The notes under the pieces are model-generated. The model saw nothing but the letters and a program-made list of their open reading frames with translations, was not told the DNA's origin and searched no databases. A stretch of 64,000 nt of DNA, from assembly GCA_041918675.1 (NCBI GenBank), contig JAYRVF010000011.1, positions 186,001-250,000 on the forward strand. Reading direction: 5' to 3'. The DNA comes from SCUB01 sp041918675 (GTDB taxonomy: Bacteria; Pseudomonadota; Alphaproteobacteria; Rhizobiales; Xanthobacteraceae). The position numbers were made by a program, and so were the translations under genes. Of the stretch, positions 1 to 7,853 are shown one piece after another. Each line of letters starts with the position of its first letter. Position 1 is the stretch's first letter.

Positions 1-1360
1 CGAGAATGACGAGATGCGGGCCGGCGAAGGTCGCGAGCCCGAGCAGCAGGCGCGCCTTTTCCCCACCCGAGAGGTTTCCCACGCGGGTGTCGGCGGCCGC
101 CTCCGGAAAGCCGATCTGGCCGGCGCGGGCCCGGACCTTTGATTCCGGCGCCTCCGGCATCAGCTTGCGCACATGGAGGTAGGGGGTCGCGTCGGGGTTG
201 AGTTCGTCGAGCTGGTGCTGGGCGAAATAGGCGATCTCGATTCTGTCGGCGCGCGTCACGGTTCCGGCGAAGGGCGTCAGGCGTCCGGCGATGAGCTTGA
301 CCAGCGTCGACTTGCCGTTGCCGTTGGCGCCGAGCAGGGCGACGCGGTCGTCATTGTCGATGCGCAGCGTCACCTCGCGCAGCACCGGGCGCTCGGGATC
401 GTAGCCGACGCGCGCGCCGTCGATGGCGATGATCGGGGGAGAGAGTAGCCGCGCCGGCGGCGGAATGACGATGTCGCGCACGTCGTCGTTGACGATCGCG
501 GCGACCGGCTCCATGCGCGCGAGCAGCTTGAGGCGCGACTGCGCCTGGCGGGCCTTGGTGGCCTTGGCGCGGAAGCGGTCGACGAAGGCTTGCAGGCGCT
601 TGCGCTCGGATGCCTGGCGCGCGGCGTGCTTCTGGTCGAGCACCTCGCGCTCGCGTCGTTGCCGTTCGAACGAGGAATAGGCGCCGCGATAGAGCGTCAG
701 CTTGCCGCGGTGAAGATGCAGGATCTGGTCGACCGAATTTTCGAGCAGGTCGCGGTCGTGGCTGATGATGATCACCGTGCGCGGATAATGGGCGAGGTGG
801 TGCTCGAGCCAGAGCGTGCCTTCGAGGTCGAGATAGTTGGTCGGCTCGTCGAGCAGGAGCAGGTCGGGCTCGGAGAACAGAACCGCGGCGAGCGCCACGC
901 GCATGCGCCAGCCGCCGGAAAATTCGGCGCAGGCCCGCGCCTGGTCCGCCGCCGGGAAGCCGAGACCGCTCAGGATCGCGGCCGCGCGGGCGGGCGCGGC
1001 GTGCGCGCCGATGTCGGCGAGCCGCGTCTGGATCTCGGCGATGCGGTGCGGATCGACGCAGGTCCGCGCCTCGGCGATGAGCGCGGCGCGCTCGACGTCG
1101 GCGGCGAGCACGACGTCGATGAGTTGCTCCGGTCCGCTCGGCGCCTCCTGGGCGAGCGTGCCGATGCGCCAGCGCGGCGGCAGCGTGATCTCGCCCGTCT
1201 CCGTTTCGATATCCCCGGCGATGGCCCGAAACAGCGTGGACTTGCCCGCGCCGTTCAATCCGACGAGGCCGACGCGCGCGCCCGGCGCGATCTGGACCGT
1301 GGCGCGGTCGAGGAGGAGGCGTCCGGCGACCCGGATCGAAAGGGTGGAGATCGAAAGCAT
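1..1360 (-). CDS. ABC-F family ATPase (3' end outside window)
   Basis: ABC-F proteins are soluble paired ATPases that act on ribosomes rather than transporting solutes. Reading from the ATG at 1360 gives about 453 residues before the frame leaves the left edge of the window. Both nucleotide-binding domains are visible: a first Walker A (GLNGAGKST, about residues 34-42), a signature (FSGGWRMR) and Walker B (LLLLDEPTNYLDL), then a charged Arg/Lys-rich linker, a second Walker A (LLGANGNGKST) and a second signature (LSGGEKARLLLG) near the window edge. There are no membrane segments. The second Walker B and the C-terminus are missing only because the window ends. The gene is divergent from irr, with about 140 bp between the starts. 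A Uup/YheS-type member is likely, but the exact subfamily cannot be set. Confidence 0.9.
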   Translation of the reverse strand, partial: MLSISTLSIRVAGRLLLDRATVQIAPGARVGLVGLNGAGKSTLFRAIAGDIETETGEITLPPRWRIGTLAQEAPSGPEQLIDVVLAADVERAALIAEARTCVDPHRIAEIQTRLADIGAHAAPARAAAILSGLGFPAADQARACAEFSGGWRMRVALAAVLFSEPDLLLLDEPTNYLDLEGTLWLEHHLAHYPRTVIIISHDRDLLENSVDQILHLHRGKLTLYRGAYSSFERQRREREVLDQKHAARQASERKRLQAFVDRFRAKATKARQAQSRLKLLARMEPVAAIVNDDVRDIVIPPPARLLSPPIIAIDGARVGYDPERPVLREVTLRIDNDDRVALLGANGNGKSTLVKLIAGRLTPFAGTVTRADRIEIAYFAQHQLDELNPDATPYLHVRKLMPEAPESKVRARAGQIGFPEAAADTRVGNLSGGEKARLLLGLATFAGPHLVIL

Positions 1361-1447
1361 CGTCGGCTTTTCGCCCGGGCGACGGATCGACGCAACCGTC
1401 CTTCGGCGCCGCGGCACGATTTGCGCGCCGCACCCTAATCTATGCTC

Positions 1448-1475
1448 TTGAAAAGCTCTAGAATTGTTCTATTGT
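1448..1475 (+). promoter_or_regulatory. Putative irr promoter with Irr-box (ICE-like) inverted repeat
   Basis: A perfect inverted repeat TAGAA-TTG-TTCTA lies at 1459-1471, matching the core of the iron control element bound by Irr in rhizobia (TTTAGAA-N3-TTCTAAA type, from memory of the family). It sits between a -35-like TTGAAA (1448-1453) and a -10-like TATTGT (1470-1475), 28 bp upstream of the irr ATG. An operator covering the spacer and -10 would fit autorepression. The repeat is seen directly; the binding protein is inferred. Confidence 0.6.
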
Positions 1476-1499
1476 CATGGCCACCTGAGAGGCGTTCGC

Positions 1500-1910
1500 A
1501 TGTCGAAGACATCCCTGACCGCGCGGCTTGCGCGTGCCGGACTGAGGCCGACGGCCAAGCGGCTTCAACTCGCCCACGTCCTTTTCGACGGGGGCGACAA
1601 GCATTTCACGGCCGAGCAGGCCCACGAGATGGCGACGAAGGCCGGCATGCGCATGTCGCAGGCGACCGTCTACAATACGCTCAACCAGTTCGCCGCGGGC
1701 GGGCTGCTCAATCGCATCGCGCTCGACAGCAAGCGGACTTTCTTCGACACCAACACCGGCGATCATCACCATATCTTCTACGATGACGACAACGAGTTGG
1801 TCGACGTTCCGCTCGACCAGGTCACGGTGGTGGGAACCCCGGCGCTCAATCCCGGCGAGATCTTGCGCCGCGTCGATGTGATCCTGCGGGTGACGCGCCC
1901 GCATCGCTGA
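1500..1910 (+). CDS. irr: Iron response regulator Irr (Fur family)
   Basis: Irr is the Fur-superfamily regulator that controls iron and heme genes in Rhizobiales and is itself destabilised by heme. This 136-residue protein has the Fur winged-helix N-terminus (AGLRPTAKRLQLAHVLF; QATVYNTLNQF recognition helix) and the Irr-type histidine cluster GDHHHIFYDDDNELVDVP. The N-terminal cysteine heme-regulatory motif of Bradyrhizobium Irr is absent, as in many Rhizobiaceae homologues. The ATG at 1500 is chosen because it follows a GAGAGG ribosome-binding site and because the upstream in-frame TTG (1464) lies inside the putative operator. It stands upstream of the rubrerythrin operon, whose promoter carries related repeats. 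Confidence 0.88.
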   Translation: MSKTSLTARLARAGLRPTAKRLQLAHVLFDGGDKHFTAEQAHEMATKAGMRMSQATVYNTLNQFAAGGLLNRIALDSKRTFFDTNTGDHHHIFYDDDNELVDVPLDQVTVVGTPALNPGEILRRVDVILRVTRPHR

Positions 1911-1977
1911 AAGCCGGCCGCCGTCATCCTCGCGCTCGAAACCAGGGGCTGATTGGTCGCGCGAAAGCGATATTTTA

Positions 1978-2028
1978 ATTCTAAAACCATTCTAAAAATG
2001 TTGACTCCGCCCCCGACGCGCGTAATGT
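1978..2028 (+). promoter_or_regulatory. Irr-box-like repeats and sigma-70-like promoter of the rubrerythrin operon
   Basis: Two direct copies of ATTCTAAAA occur at 1978-1986 and 1989-1997, with an 11-bp period, in an AT-rich patch (TTTTAATTCTAAAACC) unlike the surrounding DNA. They are immediately followed by TTGACT (2001-2006), a 16-bp spacer and TAATGT (2023-2028). TTCTAAA is the right half of the rhizobial iron control element. Binding by the adjacent Irr is inferred from this half-site and from the location. Confidence 0.55.
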
Positions 2029-2134
2029 TGCCGCGTCGGTCGCGGCGGCGGGATTTTCATTTCGTGTCGCGCGAGGACCGCGATATCGATTGCGAATTTC
2101 AGTGCAAATCCAGGCCAGCAGCGAGGAGAAACCA

Positions 2135-2557
2135 ATGGCGGATCTCGGAAAAAGCAAAACGTTTCAGAATCTGAAGGAGGCCTTCTCCGGCGAGAGCCAG
2201 GCCAATCGCCGCTACCTCTATTTCGCTCAAAAGGCCGACGTCGAGGGCTACAATGACGTTGCCACCGTGTTCCGCTCGACCGCCGAAGGCGAGACCGGGC
2301 ACGCCCACGGCCATCTCGAATTCATGGAACCGGTCGGTGATCCGGCCACGGGTCTGCCGATCGGCGCGACGGCCGCCAATCTGAAGGCGGCGATCGCGGG
2401 CGAGACCCACGAATACACCGACATGTATCCGGGCATGGCGCGCACCGCGCGCGACGAGGGCTTCGCCGAGATCGCCGACTGGTTCGAGACTCTCGCCAAG
2501 GCCGAGAAGTCGCATGCCGGCCGCTTCACGCGCGCGCTCGACGGCCTCGACAAGTAA
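2135..2557 (+). CDS. Rubrerythrin-family diiron protein (no rubredoxin domain)
   Basis: Rubrerythrins are diiron four-helix-bundle proteins that reduce hydrogen peroxide or handle oxidative stress. The 140-residue product shows the repeated Glu/His iron-ligand pattern: GESQANRRYLYFAQKAD, EGETGHAHGHLE, AGETHEYTDMYP and AKAEKSHAGRF. It ends shortly after the fourth helix and has no CxxC pairs, so the C-terminal rubredoxin domain of classical rubrerythrin is absent (short type). The ATG at 2135 follows GAGGAG. It is the first gene of an apparent operon with a GlpC-like Fe-S protein and a DUF3501 protein. The neighbouring Fe-S protein is an obvious candidate electron donor, but that is inference. 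Confidence 0.88.
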   Translation: MADLGKSKTFQNLKEAFSGESQANRRYLYFAQKADVEGYNDVATVFRSTAEGETGHAHGHLEFMEPVGDPATGLPIGATAANLKAAIAGETHEYTDMYPGMARTARDEGFAEIADWFETLAKAEKSHAGRFTRALDGLDK

Positions 2558-2700
2558 GCAAGCAACGTGCGGAGCGGCGCCGGTCCGCGATGGATCGGCG
2601 CCGCCTGCTTGACGGGCGGCGCGCCTGGCGGCGGTGCCGGTGAGCGAACGGGGCTCGCCGAGGGCCGCGTCCGAGCAGGCGCCTGAAGGGGGATTTGCCG

Positions 2701-4044
2701 ATGAGCACGAAGGAAGGTTCGACCGAGGCGCCGACGCGCCACCCGATCGATTGGCGCTCGCCGTCGTTCTACGACCAGGCGGCGATCGACAAGGAGATGG
2801 AGCGCGCCTTCGACATCTGTCACGGCTGCCGGCGCTGCTTCAACCTGTGCGATTCTTTTCCGATCCTGTTCGACATGGTCGACGAGTCCGCGACCGGCGA
2901 GGTCGATAGTCTCGATCCCAAGAAGGATTTCAAGAAGGTCGTCGACGCCTGCACGCTGTGCGACATGTGCTTCATGACGAAGTGTCCCTACGTGCCGCCG
3001 CACAGCTTCGATCTCGATTTTCCCCATCTGATGCTGCGCTACCGCGCGGCCGAGTTCAAACGCGGCGAGGTCGGCTTCACCACCAAGCAACTCGCCCGGA
3101 TCGACCGCAACGCCAAGCTTGCCGGCCCCGTCGCGCCGATCGCGAACTGGGCGACCAAGCGCGGCAACGCGCTGACTCGTCCCGTCATGCGGGCCGTGCT
3201 CGGCGTCGACGCCGACGCGGGGCTGCCGACCTATCACGTCACGCCGTTCAGCAAGGGCGCGGGCAAGAACCCGCCCAAGCCCGCCGACGCGCCCGCCAAG
3301 GGCCGCAAGGCCGTGGTCTACGCGACCTGCTTCGTCGACTACCATCAGCCGACGACGGGCGAGGCGGCGCTCCACGTGCTCGCGCGCAACGGCGTGGAGG
3401 CCAAGGTCGTCTACCCGGCCTGTTGCGGCATGCCGTTTCTTGAACACGGCGATATCGCCCAGGTCGCCGAAAACGCCCGCAAGGTGTCGGCCGAATTGTG
3501 CGAGTGGATCGACAAGGGATACGACGTCATCACGTTGACGGCGAGCTGCGGCCTGATGATGAAATTCGAATGGCCGCTGATCCTTCCCGAAGACGAGAAG
3601 GTCAAGAAGCTGTCGAAAGCGATCTTCGACATTTCCCAATACATGGTCGACATCGCCAAGAAGGAGGGCCTCGCCCCCGGCCTCGCGCCGATCGAGGGCG
3701 GCGTCACCGTGCACATGGCCTGTCACGCGCGGGCGCAGAATGTCGGCGCCAAATCGGCGGAAATGCTGGGTCTCGTTCCCGGCCTCAAGGTCGATGTCGT
3801 CGAGCGCTGCTCGGGCCATGGCGGCACCTTCGGCGTGATGGCCGAAACGCGGCCGCACGCGCTCAAGGTCGCCAAGCCCGCCGCCGCGCTGATCACGCAG
3901 AAAGGCAACGCCACGCTCTGCTCGGACTGCCCGCTCGCCTGCAGGCATCTGGTGCAGGTGATCGGCGCGGAGGGCAACGGCGCCGCGCCGAAAGGCACGC
4001 ACGCGATCGAGGTGTTCGCCCGCGCCTACGGCTTCGCCGGATGA
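2701..4044 (+). CDS. GlpC/HdrD-like Fe-S oxidoreductase subunit
   Basis: The 447-residue protein resembles the Fe-S electron-transfer subunit of anaerobic glycerol-3-phosphate dehydrogenase (GlpC) and heterodisulfide-reductase-type proteins. Two 4Fe-4S motifs are visible near residues 39-100: CHGCRRCFNLC and CTLCDMCFMTKCP. The C-terminal half carries two cysteine-rich CCG-type segments: ...YPACCGMPFLEHGD and ...ERCSGHGGTFG, the second reading CSG instead of CCG, with HMACHARAQN upstream. No transmembrane segment is evident. The ATG at 2701 follows a GAAGGGGG site; an in-frame TTG at 2695 is less likely. It lies between rubrerythrin and DUF3501, so a role in electron delivery to the diiron protein is more plausible than glycerol metabolism (no glpA or glpB here). 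Confidence 0.8.
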   Translation: MSTKEGSTEAPTRHPIDWRSPSFYDQAAIDKEMERAFDICHGCRRCFNLCDSFPILFDMVDESATGEVDSLDPKKDFKKVVDACTLCDMCFMTKCPYVPPHSFDLDFPHLMLRYRAAEFKRGEVGFTTKQLARIDRNAKLAGPVAPIANWATKRGNALTRPVMRAVLGVDADAGLPTYHVTPFSKGAGKNPPKPADAPAKGRKAVVYATCFVDYHQPTTGEAALHVLARNGVEAKVVYPACCGMPFLEHGDIAQVAENARKVSAELCEWIDKGYDVITLTASCGLMMKFEWPLILPEDEKVKKLSKAIFDISQYMVDIAKKEGLAPGLAPIEGGVTVHMACHARAQNVGAKSAEMLGLVPGLKVDVVERCSGHGGTFGVMAETRPHALKVAKPAAALITQKGNATLCSDCPLACRHLVQVIGAEGNGAAPKGTHAIEVFARAYGFAG

Positions 4045-4091
4045 CGAACCGCCGCCCGCCGACCTAACACGGCACGAACAGGAGACCGCCC

Positions 4092-4691
4092 ATGCCCGCA
4101 TCCGAACGCAGGATCACGTCCGCCGACATCGTCGAGGCGGATCGCTTCGCGGCGGAGCGCGCGGAGCGGCGGCGGACGCTGCTGCCGACCAAGAAGCTGC
4201 GCCGGATCGAGGTCGGGCCGGTCTGCACGTTCTATTTCGAGTGCTTCGAAACGCTGCTGTTCCAGGTCCAGGAGATGCTGTACATCGAGCGCGGCGGCGC
4301 CGAGCAGCTCGCCGACGAGCTGCACGCCTACAATCCGCTGGTGCCGCGCGGCGACGAGCTCGTCGCCACCGTAATGTTCGAGATCGACGATCCGATCCGC
4401 CGTCATGCGATGCTGATGCGGCTCACCCATGTCGAGCGGCACATGTTCATCCAGATCGGCGAGCGCAAGATCTATTGCGTGCCGGAGGAGGATGTCGAGC
4501 GTACCTCGCCGGAGGGCAAGACCTCGTCGGTTCACTTCGTGCGTTTCCCGATCGCGAAAGACATGCGGGCCGCGTTCGCCGATCCCAAGGTCACCGTTCT
4601 CGTCGGCATCGACCACGAGAACTACGCGCATCTGGCGATCATGTCGCCGGCCTCGCGCGCCGAGCTCGCGCGGGATTTGGCCTCGGCCTAG
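4092..4691 (+). CDS. DUF3501 family protein
   Basis: A soluble 199-residue protein of unknown function that matches, by pattern, the DUF3501 family found beside rubrerythrin and GlpC-like genes. Features seen are a charged N-terminus (FAAERAERRRTLLPTKKLRR), a central segment with MLYIERGG and HAYNPLVPRGDELVATVMFEIDD, and HVERHMFIQIGE towards the middle. No cofactor motif or membrane helix is visible. The ATG at 4092 has an AGGAG site 8-12 bp upstream, and the gene follows the Fe-S gene by 47 bp, consistent with one transcript. Its partnership with the two upstream genes is inferred from this repeated neighbourhood. Confidence 0.78.
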   Translation: MPASERRITSADIVEADRFAAERAERRRTLLPTKKLRRIEVGPVCTFYFECFETLLFQVQEMLYIERGGAEQLADELHAYNPLVPRGDELVATVMFEIDDPIRRHAMLMRLTHVERHMFIQIGERKIYCVPEEDVERTSPEGKTSSVHFVRFPIAKDMRAAFADPKVTVLVGIDHENYAHLAIMSPASRAELARDLASA

Positions 4692-4762
4692 TCGCGCGAG
4701 GCCCACGCCCTTTCATGTCGCTCGCGCCCCCGTGTCCTCGCCGCGCGCCACGCGGTGACGAG

Positions 4763-4800
4763 ACGCGAACGCCCCCGCCGGGGGAGCGGGGGCGTCGCGT
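4763..4800. terminator. Strong GC hairpin between convergent genes
   Basis: An inverted repeat with arms around ACGCCCCCGC and GCGGGGGCGT, extended by outer CGCGA/TCGCG pairing, surrounds a 7-nt loop. It lies between the end of the DUF3501 gene and the end of the convergent small secreted protein gene, so it may terminate both transcripts. There is no clear U-tract, which lowers confidence in intrinsic termination. Confidence 0.45.
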
Positions 4801-4816
4801 GGCGCGGCGTGCGCGG

Positions 4817-5068
4817 TCAGTAGCAGACGTTGACCCAGCGCAGCCGCGGTCCGTACGGCGTCGGCACCCAGCGCTTGACCATGCAGCCCGGGCCGGGGCC
4901 GGCGAAATGGACGCCGATCGGCGGGCCGAGGCGATAGAACGGCCGGAAGTGATGGTGAGGGCCATGCCAGCCCCAGCCCCAGGGGGCGGCGGAGGCGGTG
5001 GAGGGGGCGAAGGCCGCGATGCCCAATGCCGTGGCGGCGGCGATGCCGAGAGCGAACTTGCGCAACAT
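4817..5068 (-). CDS. Small secreted His/Gly-rich protein, unknown function
   Basis: An 83-residue product with a clear Sec signal peptide (MLRKFALGIAAATALGIAAF ... ASAA) followed by a Trp/Gly/His-rich segment (WGWGWHGPHHHFRPF) and a C-terminal region with two cysteines (PGPGCMVKRW and VNVCY). Small exported proteins of this composition are common in Rhizobiales and usually have no assigned role. The His cluster could bind metal, but that is only a composition-based thought. AGGAG lies 7-11 bp before the ATG at 5068. Confidence 0.75.
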   Translation of the reverse strand: MLRKFALGIAAATALGIAAFAPSTASAAPWGWGWHGPHHHFRPFYRLGPPIGVHFAGPGPGCMVKRWVPTPYGPRLRWVNVCY

Positions 5069-5255
5069 GATGTTCTCCTTGGCTGCGGCGACGATGACGC
5101 CTGTATGAGTTGGTCGTTTTCGCGGGCCGCGAGGTTCAACCGCGGCGAAGGATGCGCGCCTCGTTCTGAATGGCGGTGGAGCGGCGCCTACAGGGTCGGT
5201 TCATGTTGGTGAAATCCCGTTAATCCGGAGGCCCCGGCAAGGGCGCCGGGCGCGC

Positions 5256-5284
5256 TTGCCGCGAACTTGGCGCGCGGCTATAAG
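5256..5284 (+). promoter_or_regulatory. Sigma-70-like promoter of ndk
   Basis: TTGCCG (5256-5261) and TATAAG (5279-5284) are separated by exactly 17 bp and end 44 bp upstream of the ndk start. This is the best core-promoter match in the 260-bp gap. Confidence 0.5.
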
Positions 5285-5328
5285 CCCGCCACGCGACTTG
5301 CAACGCCCCACGCAACAGGACCCGGATC

Positions 5329-5751
5329 ATGGCCATTCAACGTACGTTTTCGATCATCAAGCCGGACGCGACCGCGCGTAACCTCACCGGCGCGATCAAC
5401 GCCGTGATCGAGAAGGCCGGGCTCCGGATCGTCGCGCAGAAGCGCATCCGCATGAGCCGGACCGAGGCCAAGACCTTCTACGCGGTCCATCGCGAGCGGC
5501 CCTTCTTCGGCGAGCTCGTCGATTTCATGTGCTCCGGCCCCGTCGTCGTGCAGGTGCTCGAGGGTGAGAACGCGATCGCCAAATACCGCGAGGTGATGGG
5601 CGCGACCGATCCCTCCAAGGCGGCGGAGGGAACCATCCGCAAATCCTTCGCCAAGTCGATCGGCGAGAATTCCGTGCACGGATCGGACGCGCCGGAAACG
5701 GCGACAATCGAAATCGCGCAATTCTTCGCGGGCAACGAAATCGTCGGCTGA
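5329..5751 (+). CDS. ndk: Nucleoside diphosphate kinase
   Basis: It transfers the gamma phosphate between nucleoside triphosphates and diphosphates through a phosphohistidine, keeping NTP and dNTP pools balanced. The 140-residue sequence is a full-length standard member: RTFSIIKPDAT at the N-terminus, the GPVVVQVLEGENAI segment, GATDPSKAAEGTIRKSF, and the active-site histidine in NSVHGSD (H117). The ATG at 5329 follows an AGGACCCGG stretch. It is monocistronic, with its own promoter-like sequence. Confidence 0.97.
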   Translation: MAIQRTFSIIKPDATARNLTGAINAVIEKAGLRIVAQKRIRMSRTEAKTFYAVHRERPFFGELVDFMCSGPVVVQVLEGENAIAKYREVMGATDPSKAAEGTIRKSFAKSIGENSVHGSDAPETATIEIAQFFAGNEIVG

Positions 5752-5866
5752 CGCGGCGCGCGTCCAAAGCGCCGCCGGGCTCGAACCGGTGCGGCATCAG
5801 GCCGCAAGCACGCGCGCGGGTCCTTGCCTTGGATGCGCGCGGTGACTAACCAGTGACGCGCTTAGG

Positions 5867-5900
5867 CACATGCCGTAGCCACATGCCGTAGCCACATGCC
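5867..5900. repeat. 13-bp tandem repeat, 2.6 copies
   Basis: The unit CACATGCCGTAGC is repeated exactly at 5867-5879 and 5880-5892, followed by an 8-bp partial copy, just upstream of the TerC-family gene. Each copy contains ATG followed in frame by a stop (ATG CCG TAG). Confidence 0.85.
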
Positions 5901-5915
5901 CGGGGGCGGCCGCCT

Positions 5916-6710
5916 TTGTCTGACCCGTTCTCCTTCCTTGCCGCCAACCTGATCGAACCGCTGGTCGCCGTCTGGCATCAGCCGGCGTTCTGGCTCGCCG
6001 TCGGACAGATCATCGGCATCGACATCATTCTGGCCGGCGACAATGCCGTCGTCATCGCGATGGCGTGCCGGCTGCTCGCGCCGCGCCAGCGCCTGTGGGG
6101 CATGATTCTCGGCGCCGCGGTCGCGATCCTGATGCGCGTGACGTTCACGCTGGTGGTGACGCAAGCGCTCGCTTATCCCTTCGTCAAGATCGTCGGCGGC
6201 CTGTTGCTGATCTGGATCGCCATCAAGCTGCTGGTGCCGGAGGACCCCGGCGCGGAGCGGCGCGACGTCAAGGCGGCGGACCGGCTCTGGCGCGCGGTGT
6301 GGATCGTGGCGATCGCCGACATCGTCATGAGCCTCGACAATGTCATCGCCATCGCCGCGGCGGCGGAGACCGCGGCCGCGCGCCTGGATGTGGCGCATGC
6401 GGGCACGATCCGCTCGGGCCTCATCATCTTCGGCCTCGGCGCGAGCATCCCGCTGATCGTGGCCGGAAGCGCCGTGGTGCTGGCGATGCTGGTGCGCTTC
6501 CCGATGCTGGTGTGGGGCGGATCGGCCATTCTCGGCTGGGTCGCGGGCGAGATCATGATCAAGGACCAGGCGCTGACCTGGTGGTTCGCGCCGGAGACGC
6601 TGGCGGGCAAGCATTACATCACCGCCGCGCTGGGCGCCGCGATCGTCGTTCTGGTCGCCAATGTGCTGGTGCGCCGCCACCGGCGCCGGGTCGAGCGCGA
6701 ACTGCTGTGA
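5916..6710 (+). CDS. TerC-family integral membrane protein
   Basis: TerC-family proteins are multi-pass membrane proteins associated with metal ion (notably Mn2+) export or protein metalation. The 264-residue product has seven or so hydrophobic segments and the two hallmark acidic motifs in helices, ILAGDNAVVIAMA (about residues 38-50) and IVMSLDNVIAIAAAAE (about residues 140-155). The start is a TTG preceded by a GGGGGCGG stretch; upstream ATGs in the 13-bp repeats are out of frame or end at once, so TTG is the only good choice. It follows ndk by 165 bp and is convergent with the autotransporter gene. Confidence 0.85.
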   Translation: MSDPFSFLAANLIEPLVAVWHQPAFWLAVGQIIGIDIILAGDNAVVIAMACRLLAPRQRLWGMILGAAVAILMRVTFTLVVTQALAYPFVKIVGGLLLIWIAIKLLVPEDPGAERRDVKAADRLWRAVWIVAIADIVMSLDNVIAIAAAAETAAARLDVAHAGTIRSGLIIFGLGASIPLIVAGSAVVLAMLVRFPMLVWGGSAILGWVAGEIMIKDQALTWWFAPETLAGKHYITAALGAAIVVLVANVLVRRHRRRVERELL

Positions 6711-6722
6711 GCGGTCCGTCCG

Positions 6723-7853
6723 CTACCAGCGTAGTTCCAGCCCCACCGTTCCCGAGTGCGACGTAAACCCGGTCCGGAACTTGCCGTCGTAATTGGCATA
6801 GACGCGCGTCGCGCGGTTGATGCCGTAGGACAACGAGGCGCCCGCGTCGGCCCCGAGCTGGCTCTCGTTGAAGCCCTGCACCGTGACGCCGCTGATGCTC
6901 ACATTCGCGGCGCGCTGCATGAAATTGTCGACGAACTTGCCGTAGGCGGAAAGGTCGATCACGTGCTGATCGACGATCCAGTAGCGGCCGATCTCCGCGC
7001 CGATCAGGAGACGGGCGCGCTCGCCATTCGCGCTCGACACCGTGAAGTTGGGCAGGCCGCCGGTCTCGCTGAAGCCGTCGGTGTGGGAGCGGGCATATTC
7101 GAGCGCGAGCTTCGGAATAAGACGCCCCTGGCCGATGGCGTGATAATAGCTGATCTCCGCGATCGCTCCCGAGATCGTGCCGCCATAGGAGGCGACGGCG
7201 GTGCTCGGGCCGGCGGTGAGGCGCCTCGAATTGATCCGGCCGAAACCGTGAACGCCGGCGGCGACGAATGTCCATGGCCCGTGCGTGTAGACCGCGTTGA
7301 CGCCGATCTGGGTCAGGTCGACGTTCGCCGATTGCAGCGCGTTGGGTATGTCGATGCCGCTGTGGCTCTGGTCGACCGTGGCGCCGAAGGTGAAACTCGG
7401 GCTGAAGGCGTAGGAGAAGCCCGCGACGCCGCCGAAGGTGCGCCGATTATCGCCCACGAAAGCGCCCTGGGGCGCGGTGGTCGACCACAGTCCATAGCCT
7501 TCGAAATAGGCGCGGTAGCGCGGACCGGTTTGCGCCGGCGCGCCGCCGCCGCCGGGATTGGCGTTGTTCGCCGCGTTCACGCCCCAGGTCGCCGCGTTGC
7601 CCATGCGTTCGAGCAGCCGTGAGCCGAGATCGAGCATGGTCATGTTGGCCGAACCGGACGGGTCGGTGGTCGCGCAGGAGGATAGGTAATAATACGTAAG
7701 CGACGTCGTGCATGTCGCCGCGCGCGCGTCGGTCGGCGCGAGCGCGCCGAGCGCGATCGCCGCCAGAATCGAGGTCGACAATGTCGAGAAGTTCGGCGAT
7801 CGCGAGCTTCGCGATGCTGAATGCGTGGGCACGCGACAATGCGACGCGCTCAT
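6723..7853 (-). CDS. Autotransporter beta-domain protein with minimal passenger
   Basis: The 376-residue protein has a signal peptide (about 45 residues, ending around DARAA), a short 60-70-residue Gly/Asn-rich region with a Cys pair (CTTSLTYYYLSSC), then a long amphipathic beta-strand region (GYGLWSTTAPQGAF ... FGATVDQSHSGI ... GLELRW) ending in an aromatic residue, as outer membrane beta-barrels do. The pattern fits an autotransporter translocator domain of about 270 residues with almost no passenger. The ATG at 7853 is used because AAAGG precedes it and the signal peptide begins there; upstream sequence in the same frame lacks signal-peptide character. It may act as a porin or adhesin, but no substrate is evident. 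Confidence 0.78.
   Translation of the reverse strand: MSASHCRVPTHSASRSSRSPNFSTLSTSILAAIALGALAPTDARAATCTTSLTYYYLSSCATTDPSGSANMTMLDLGSRLLERMGNAATWGVNAANNANPGGGGAPAQTGPRYRAYFEGYGLWSTTAPQGAFVGDNRRTFGGVAGFSYAFSPSFTFGATVDQSHSGIDIPNALQSANVDLTQIGVNAVYTHGPWTFVAAGVHGFGRINSRRLTAGPSTAVASYGGTISGAIAEISYYHAIGQGRLIPKLALEYARSHTDGFSETGGLPNFTVSSANGERARLLIGAEIGRYWIVDQHVIDLSAYGKFVDNFMQRAANVSISGVTVQGFNESQLGADAGASLSYGINRATRVYANYDGKFRTGFTSHSGTVGLELRW

Noticed and set aside
351..1433. Long Arg/Ala-rich minus-strand frame
   Set aside because: It is a shadow of the ABC-F gene in another frame of the same strand; the real frame has two Walker A motifs and ABC signatures, while this one is low-complexity Arg-rich.
2090..2134. 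Upstream start for rubrerythrin (adding MRISVQIQASSEEKP)
   Set aside because: GAGGAG lies just before the ATG at 2135 and the family begins near MADLGKSKTF; the upstream codons look like leader sequence.
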